Shown here piece by piece: positions 62,490 through 64,000 of a stretch of 64,000 nt of DNA. Each line of letters starts with the position of its first letter. Position 1 is the first letter of the stretch. Below the pieces are notes generated by a model that was not told the origin of the DNA, did no database searches, and worked only from the letters and a program-made list of their open reading frames with translations. A program made the translations under genes and the position numbers. The stretch spans positions 1 to 64,000 of the forward strand of contig NZ_JAKGBW010000019.1 of assembly GCF_021556485.1 (NCBI RefSeq), read 5' to 3'. This DNA is from Oceanobacillus alkalisoli (GTDB lineage Bacteria; Bacillota; Bacilli; Bacillales; Amphibacillaceae).

Positions 62490-63404
62490 ATGCATTATTT
62501 TTTAAAAAGAGTGTTGGAAATCATTCCCGTATTGCTGATCATTACGTTCATCGTTTTTACGCTTGTCTTCATCGCCGGTGATCCCATCGCATTGCTGCTG
62601 CCGGAAGATGCGACTGCCGAGGATATCGCAGCACTGCAAGCAGCATTGGGACTCGATGATCCCTTTTATGTACAGTACGGAAGATATGTTGTAAATATGC
62701 TGCAAGGGGATTTTGGAACATCTTTCCGTTACGGAGAAGATGCTATGTTGCTTGTCTTAGAAAGACTCCCGGCTACGATTGAACTTGCCATCGCTTCTAT
62801 CCTCGTTGCGATAATGATCGCTATACCTTTAGGCATCTGGTCGGCTACAAAAAAGAATTCAAGCATTGATCTCTTAGCAACCGGTGCAGCTGTGCTTGGA
62901 AAAGCGATGCCGAACTTCTGGTTGGGAATTATGCTCATTCTCGTATTTTCTGTAACGTTCTCCGTGTTCCCTGTGTCGGGAAGAGGATCATTTTCCCATT
63001 TGATTTTACCAGCGATTACCCTTGGAACAGGGATTGCCGCGGAAATGACAAGACTGATTCGTTCAAGCATGCTTGAGACACTTGGGCAGGATTATATCCG
63101 GACGGCAAAAAGTAAAGGCTTGAGAACAGGAATCGTCGTTTATAAGCATGCTTTCCGGAATACGCTCGTTCCCGTCGTTACAATCATTGCACTTCAAACA
63201 TCGACACTTGTCGGGGGTACATTAATTACAGAAACGGTATTTGCTTGGCCAGGTATCGGACAATTGCTCATTCAAGCGGTGAACAACCGCGATATGGCGA
63301 TCGTCCAGGCTTGTGTCATGGTCATTGCTTTTTTCGTCATTATGATGAATCTGATTGCCGACTTATTGTACCAGTTATTAGACCCACGGATTAGGTATAA
63401 ATAG
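62490..63404 (+). CDS. dppB: Peptide ABC transporter permease (DppB type)
   Basis: The 304-residue protein has about six membrane helices, the N-terminal pattern MHYFLKRVLEIIPVLLIITF typical of DppB/OppB, and the ATPase-coupling loop SSMLETLGQDYIRTAKSKGL. It pairs with the next gene to form the membrane channel. AGAGGG lies before the ATG. Spacing to the binding-protein gene is about 75 bp and to the dppC-like gene 12 bp. Confidence 0.92.
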   Translation: MHYFLKRVLEIIPVLLIITFIVFTLVFIAGDPIALLLPEDATAEDIAALQAALGLDDPFYVQYGRYVVNMLQGDFGTSFRYGEDAMLLVLERLPATIELAIASILVAIMIAIPLGIWSATKKNSSIDLLATGAAVLGKAMPNFWLGIMLILVFSVTFSVFPVSGRGSFSHLILPAITLGTGIAAEMTRLIRSSMLETLGQDYIRTAKSKGLRTGIVVYKHAFRNTLVPVVTIIALQTSTLVGGTLITETVFAWPGIGQLLIQAVNNRDMAIVQACVMVIAFFVIMMNLIADLLYQLLDPRIRYK

Positions 63405-63416
63405 GAGGTGGGTAAG

Positions 63417-64000
63417 TTGTCCCGTTCGCTCTCGATGCATGGTACTGCAAAGAAAAATTCGAAGATGAAGCGCTGGATGAAATTGCTGTTTCGGAGTAAG
63501 ACAGGTACGGTCGGACTTTTCATCGTTGTTTCGATTGTGCTTGTTGCTATTTTGGCGCCATGGCTTGCACCGCATGAACCGCAGACAATCGATCCGGTAA
63601 ACACCCATAAGCCTCCTATGTGGATGGAAGGAGGGGATCGGTCGAATATACTCGGTACGGATAATTTGGGAAGGGATATCTTAAGCCGCATTATATACGG
63701 TTCTCAAGTTTCCTTATTAGTCGGTATTTCTTCCGTCGTTCTCGCTGGGGTCATAGGTGTGCTTGTTGGACTTTTCACCGGATATTTCGGCGGCTTTCTT
63801 GATACGTTTTTCATGCGGCTTGCTGATTCTTTTTTAGCCATTCCGAATATTTTATTAGCATTGGTCATGTTAGGTGTATTTGGTCCTGGTTTGCTAACTT
63901 TAATCCTAGTTCTAGGGGTGACCAACTGGGTGCAATATGCGCGGATTATCCGTAGTGAGGTTTTATCGATAAAGGAAAGGGATTTTATCCGGGCGGCAAA
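63417..64000 (+). CDS. dppC: Peptide ABC transporter permease (DppC type), runs off the window
   Basis: The frame starts at TTG 63417, eight bases after AGGAGG, and stays open to the window end (about 194 residues seen). It has a basic N-terminal tail, a first membrane helix (VGLFIVVSIVLVAILAPWLA), the DppC/OppC motif LGTDNLGRDILSRIIYGS and the beginning of the ATPase-coupling loop (IIRSEVLSIKERDFIRAA). The stop codon lies beyond base 64000. ATPase genes (dppD, dppF) are expected next. Confidence 0.92.
   Translation, partial: MSRSLSMHGTAKKNSKMKRWMKLLFRSKTGTVGLFIVVSIVLVAILAPWLAPHEPQTIDPVNTHKPPMWMEGGDRSNILGTDNLGRDILSRIIYGSQVSLLVGISSVVLAGVIGVLVGLFTGYFGGFLDTFFMRLADSFLAIPNILLALVMLGVFGPGLLTLILVLGVTNWVQYARIIRSEVLSIKERDFIRAA

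Overview
The window comes from a low-GC Gram-positive bacterium of the Bacillaceae, probably a halotolerant genus close to Oceanobacillus, Virgibacillus or Ornithinibacillus. This is inferred from the AT-rich sequence, strong AGGAGG-type ribosome sites with frequent TTG/GTG starts, U-tailed hairpin terminators, a trp operon led by tandem T-boxes and lacking trpG, and genes such as glpX, the short transaldolase and yhdT-panF. No rRNA, tRNA or CRISPR array was seen.

Layout. 1-3.3 kb is a decayed accessory region: two broken radC copies flanking a structured non-coding stretch, a flagellin C-terminal fragment and a frameshifted helical-repeat gene. 3.4-4.6 kb is an Rpn/PD-(D/E)XK nuclease. 4.7-9.9 kb holds an ECF transporter operon (S component, fused double ATPase, EcfT, PHP phosphoesterase) divergent from an RpiR/SIS regulator. 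10-15 kb has a lipoprotein, a TetR/MMPL divergent pair and a small unknown gene.

15.2-25.9 kb is a polyol island: DeoR regulator and GolD-like SDR on the minus strand, then on the plus strand an EltD-like zinc dehydrogenase, MFS permease, DhaK, DhaL, RpiB, GlpX, transaldolase and transketolase. I read it as a tetritol/erythrulose pathway: tetritol is oxidised to erythrulose, phosphorylated by DhaKL, isomerised by the RpiB paralogue to erythrose 4-phosphate, and fed into carbon rearrangement by the linked GlpX, Tal and Tkt. 26-29.6 kb is a VOC protein with an Ssu-type ABC importer; 29.6-33.4 kb has an NCS1 permease, a SEC-C protein and a DUF3895-like protein; 33.8 kb is Dps.

34.6-41.3 kb is the most interesting part: yhdT-panF, amidase, isopropylmalate/tartrate dehydrogenase-family enzyme, SDR and aldehyde dehydrogenase in one tightly packed operon. 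Step for step this matches the classical biochemical route of pantothenate degradation (pantothenase, pantoate dehydrogenase, aldopantoate dehydrogenase, dimethylmalate dehydrogenase), several of whose enzymes have, as far as I know, poorly assigned genes.

41.4-49 kb holds a pseudogene, a TatD hydrolase, a GltS symporter, an SDR lacking the catalytic Tyr/Lys, an AI-2E family permease and a CAP-domain protein, with several repeat families between them. 48.9-55.7 kb is trpEDCFBA with two tryptophan T-boxes and a ~285 bp repeat lodged between the second T-box and trpE. 55.8-64 kb has a D-2-hydroxyacid dehydrogenase, an M20 peptidase, small unknown genes, an M19 dipeptidase, and a divergent Dpp-type peptide ABC operon that runs off the window end. 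A 116 bp palindromic repeat occurs three times (19.6, 46.9 and 58.8 kb).
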